Below are positions 13,436-15,736 of a stretch of 15,736 nucleotides of DNA, one piece after another (positions within the stretch are counted from its first letter, which is position 1; every line of letters begins with the position of its first letter). The notes below the pieces were generated by a model. That model was given only the letters and a program-made list of their open reading frames with translations, made no database searches and was not told the origin of the DNA. The position numbers were made by a program, and so were the translations under genes. The stretch is from CAYRKT01 sp964425005 (GTDB taxonomy: Bacteria > Synergistota > Synergistia > CAYRKT01). The stretch lies in the NCBI GenBank assembly GCA_964425005.1, contig CAYRKT010000034.1:1-15736 (forward strand), written 5' to 3'.

Positions 13436-15343
13436 TCACACGTCCAGGTTCCTTACCTCCCTCACGTGCCTCTCGATGAAGCGCCTCCTGGGCTCGACCT
13501 TTCCCCCCATGAGGAGGGATAAGAGCTCCTCCGCCGCCGCCGCGTCCTCCAGCTCCACCTGGTACAGCACGCGCCTCCTCGGGTCCATGGTGGTCTCCCA
13601 TAGCTGCCTGGGGTTCATCTCCCCTAGCCCCTTGTAGCGCTGGACGGTGTAGCCATCGAGCCCCGAGGTGACCCTCCTGAGCTCCTCCTCGGAGTAGCAG
13701 TACACCTCGCCCTTCCTGTGCCTCACCAGGTAGAGGGGGGGCTGGGCTATGTAGAGGTGCCCCCCCTCTATGAGCTCCCTGATGTACCTGAAGAAGAAGG
13801 TCAGAAGGAGGGTCCTTATGTGGGCCCCGTCCACGTCGGCGTCGGTCATGAGGATGACCTTGTGGTAGCGAAGCCTCGAAAGGTCCACCTTGGTCCCGAA
13901 GCCGCAGCCCAGAGACTGGATTATGGCCTTTATCTCCGCGTTGGAGAGGGCCTTGTGGAGGTTGGCCTTCTCCACGTTCAGGATCTTGCCCCTCAGGGGG
14001 AGTATAGCCTGGAAGTGCCTGTCCCGGGCCTGCTTGGCGCTTCCGCCCGCCGAATCCCCCTCCACTATGAAGAGCTCGCACTCCCTGGGGTCGCGGCTCG
14101 AGCAGTCGGCCAGCTTGCAGGGGAGGTCCAGGGAGGACAGAGTCCCCTTCCTGGAGACCAGCTCCCTGGCCCTCCTCTCGGCCTCCCGGATCTCCCTGGT
14201 CTTTATAGCCTTCTCCACTATGGCCTTGAGGGCCTCCTCCCTCTCCTCGAAGAGGGAGCAAAGCCCCTCGTACACGACCGACTCGACCGCCCCCTTGACC
14301 TCCACGTTGCCCAGCTTGCCCTTGGTCTGCCCCTCGAACTGGGGATCGGGGAGCTTGACCGACAGGACAGCCACCAGCCCCTCCCTCAGGTCGTCCCCCG
14401 AGATGGAGTCGAACTTCTTGCCGTTCAGGAGCTTCCTCCTGGAGCAGACCTCGTTGACCGCCCTGGTCAGGGCCGACCTGAAGCCCGATACGTGGGTGCC
14501 CCCGTCCCGGGTGGGGATCAGGTTGGCGAAGGAGTAAAGCCTCTCTATGTCGGAGTCCTCGTAGAGCAAGGCCACCTCCACCGACACACCATCCCTCTCC
14601 CCGGACACCACCAGGGGCTCGTCGAAGAGCCTTTCGGAGCCCTCGCACAGGAGGTCCACGAAGTCGGCGAGCCCTCCCCTCTGGAGGAAGACCTCCTCGA
14701 AGGGCTCATCCCCCCTATCGTCCCTGAAGACGAGGACGAGCCCGGGGACCAGGAAGGAGAGCTCCCGAAGCCTCCCCCTGACGGCGTCGGCCGAGAAGGA
14801 CCTGTCGCCGAAGATCTCCCTGTCGGGCTTGAACCTCACCGTGGTCCCGCTTCCCTGGGCGGGGCCCACCTTGACCAGCTCCGAGGTGGGGTTGCCCCTG
14901 GAGAAGGTCTGCCTCCATAGGTAGCCGTCCCTCGTCACCTCCACCTCCGTCCACTCGCTCAGGGCGTTCACCACCGAGGCCCCCACCCCGTGGAGCCCTC
15001 CCGAGACCTTGTAGACCTTGCCGCTGAACTTGCCGCCGGCGTGGAGGACCGTCATCACCACCTCCACCCCGGGCCTGCCCAGCAAGGGGTGCAGGTCCAC
15101 GGGGATCCCCCTGCCGTCGTCCCTGACCGAGGCGCTCCCGTCCGCGTGGAGCGTCACCTCCACCCTCGAGGCGAAACCCGCCAGCGCCTCGTCCACCGAG
15201 TTGTCCAGTATCTCGTAGAGGAGATGGTGGAACCCCCTGGGCCCGGTGTCGCCTATGTACATCCCGGGCCTCCTCCTGACCGCCTCAAGCCCCTCCAGCA
15301 CGTCTATGGAAGAGGCGTCGTAGCTCAACCCAACGGAAGCCAC
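13436..15343 (-). CDS. gyrB: DNA gyrase subunit B
   Basis: A 635-residue type II topoisomerase ATPase subunit of the short form, about the size of B. subtilis GyrB. With GyrA it introduces negative supercoils using ATP. The GHKL ATPase domain has LEAVRRRPGMYIG, EILDNSVDEALAG (Mg/ATP-binding Asn and the catalytic Glu upstream), DDGRGIPVD and GGLHGVGASVVNAL. The transducer carries the QTKGKLGN switch-lysine loop. The TOPRIM domain has EGDSAGGSAKQARDR (from about residue 425), PLRGKILNVEKA and DADVDGAHIRTLLL, and the tail has QRYKGLGEMNP. GKILNVEKA and the RemB-like gene in front favour GyrB over ParE. Start is GTG at 15343 with AAGGGGTG 7 bases upstream, overlapping the end of the preceding gene. 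Confidence 0.94.
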   Translation of the reverse strand: MASVGLSYDASSIDVLEGLEAVRRRPGMYIGDTGPRGFHHLLYEILDNSVDEALAGFASRVEVTLHADGSASVRDDGRGIPVDLHPLLGRPGVEVVMTVLHAGGKFSGKVYKVSGGLHGVGASVVNALSEWTEVEVTRDGYLWRQTFSRGNPTSELVKVGPAQGSGTTVRFKPDREIFGDRSFSADAVRGRLRELSFLVPGLVLVFRDDRGDEPFEEVFLQRGGLADFVDLLCEGSERLFDEPLVVSGERDGVSVEVALLYEDSDIERLYSFANLIPTRDGGTHVSGFRSALTRAVNEVCSRRKLLNGKKFDSISGDDLREGLVAVLSVKLPDPQFEGQTKGKLGNVEVKGAVESVVYEGLCSLFEEREEALKAIVEKAIKTREIREAERRARELVSRKGTLSSLDLPCKLADCSSRDPRECELFIVEGDSAGGSAKQARDRHFQAILPLRGKILNVEKANLHKALSNAEIKAIIQSLGCGFGTKVDLSRLRYHKVILMTDADVDGAHIRTLLLTFFFRYIRELIEGGHLYIAQPPLYLVRHRKGEVYCYSEEELRRVTSGLDGYTVQRYKGLGEMNPRQLWETTMDPRRRVLYQVELEDAAAAEELLSLLMGGKVEPRRRFIERHVREVRNLDV

Positions 15344-15349
15344 GGCACA

Positions 15350-15556
15350 TCACCCCTTGGAAGCTCTCCTGAGGAGGACGGCGCTCCCCTCCAGAAAGGA
15401 TCTAAAGCGCTCGACCAGGCCGAAGGGCCTGTAGTAGGTCCGATACTTCCTCCCGTCCACCAGATAGACCACGCTGCCCCCGATCTCGGGGTCCCTCACC
15501 AGGGCCACCACCCTGTCGGCCATCAACACGTCTCCACCCTCGAGGAAGAGGATCAA
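15350..15556 (-). CDS. RemB/DUF370-family small regulator, upstream of gyrB
   Basis: A 68-residue protein. ILFLEGGDVLMADRVVALV matches the pattern of the short DUF370 (RemA/RemB, YaaB) family, which opens with a hydrophobic strand, a GGD/GED turn and a second strand ending in xxIxAI-like sequence; the C-terminal half has a short strand (GRKYRTYYRP) and a basic end. In B. subtilis, remB (yaaB) lies between recF and gyrB, and this gene ends 6 bases before gyrB in the same orientation. RemA/RemB relatives influence biofilm-matrix gene expression in Bacillus; the role here is unknown. Start is TTG at 15556, overlapping the stop of the upstream frame in TTGA, after a strong GAGGAGGAGGT site. Confidence 0.62.
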   Translation of the reverse strand: MILFLEGGDVLMADRVVALVRDPEIGGSVVYLVDGRKYRTYYRPFGLVERFRSFLEGSAVLLRRASKG

Positions 15557-15736
15557 GCCCCAGACCTCCTCCTCAAGGCCCTGTAGGCCGAGACGAAGGA
15601 CCTCCTCAGGGCCGGGTCCGATATCTCCAGGGCGAAGGGCGGGATCTTTCCCCCTCCGGGAGCGCGGGGGGCATCGCCCCTGCCCGCGCTCCCGGAGGGG
15701 GAAAGATCCCGCCCTTCGCCCTGGAGATATCGGACC
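15553..15736 (-). CDS. C-terminal end of an unidentified upstream gene (partial)
   Basis: A frame open from the window edge ends in TGA at 15555-15553, overlapping the RemB-like start. Its last residues read KIPPFALEISDPALRRSF then VSAYRALRRRSGA. I do not recognise the family. Position before remB-gyrB would fit recF or a dciA-type gene by analogy with origin regions, but no motif of either is visible. Everything beyond about 15675 is the mirror image of the preceding bases and may not be real sequence, so only the last 40 or so residues can be trusted. Confidence 0.35.
   Translation of the reverse strand, partial: VRYLQGEGRDLSPSGSAGRGDAPRAPGGGKIPPFALEISDPALRRSFVSAYRALRRRSGA
15564..15574 (-). 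promoter_or_regulatory. Shine-Dalgarno site fixing the TTG start of the RemB-like gene
   Basis: On the minus strand GAGGAGGAGGT lies 7 bases before TTG at 15556. This supports the TTG start over downstream in-frame GTG or ATG codons, which would remove the first conserved strand. Confidence 0.6.
15615..15736. repeat. Perfect 54-bp-arm inverted repeat at the window edge (fold-back)
   Basis: Bases 15615-15668 are the exact reverse complement of 15683-15736, with only 14 bases between, themselves partly self-complementary (GGGGC/GCCCC). The second arm ends exactly at the last base of the window. Such a perfect long palindrome inside coding-type sequence at a sequence end is typical of a fold-back chimera. 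Confidence 0.9.

Noticed and set aside
13718..14920. 400-codon plus-strand frame opposite gyrB
   Set aside because: Mirror of the gyrB codon pattern; gyrB is unmistakable on the other strand.
1..15736. CRISPR arrays, tRNA or rRNA genes, insertion sequences
   Set aside because: No regularly spaced repeats, no tRNA-like cloverleaf or TPsiC-type motifs, and no transposase motifs were seen on either strand.

Overview
The window is GC-rich bacterial DNA. Coding sequence is dense, arginine is mostly AGG and isoleucine often ATA, and ATG, GTG and TTG starts all sit behind strong Shine-Dalgarno sites. Together with a hexuronate pathway, a single-chain pyruvate:ferredoxin oxidoreductase (PFOR) and Na+-linked amino-acid-type genes, this suggests an anaerobic fermenter, most likely a member of the Synergistota (Thermanaerovibrio-like). 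That placement is inference from style and gene content, not a database match. A run of exactly 100 N (4887-4986) shows this is a draft scaffold.

Left part (1-3883, + strand): the tail of a sugar ABC-transporter permease, then uxaB (tagaturonate reductase), eda (KDPG aldolase) and uxaA (altronate dehydratase). The genes are tightly packed or overlapping and form one hexuronate (galacturonate-branch) catabolic operon. KDG kinase and uronate isomerase are not in the window.

Middle part (about 4010-8380, + strand): a GntR/FCD regulator whose promoter contains a perfect TTGTATACAA operator-like palindrome; then, across the assembly gap, an NhaC-family sodium/proton antiporter-type transporter with an unusual exported cohesin-like domain at its N-terminus; then a close relative of the Lys9/AASS saccharopine dehydrogenase (glutamate-forming). 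The block looks less GC-biased than its flanks. It is best read as a regulated amino-acid (possibly lysine/saccharopine) transport-and-metabolism module, perhaps acquired. A 324-base spacer with several strong hairpins follows.

Right-centre part (8616-13419, + strand): a near-consensus sigma-70 promoter (TTGACA-17-TATACT) drives a 1185-residue PFOR (nifJ-type). A terminator-like hairpin follows it, then a dihydroorotate-dehydrogenase-like protein that lacks the class 1 active-site cysteine motif and may be a redox partner or accessory of PFOR.

Right end (13379-15736, - strand): gyrB preceded by a small RemB/DUF370-type gene, echoing the remB-gyrB order near the origin in Bacillus, and closed by a strong hairpin terminator that also separates the convergent operons. 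The last 122 bases are a perfect 54-bp-arm inverted repeat ending exactly at the window edge, which looks like a fold-back assembly artefact inside a partial upstream gene.
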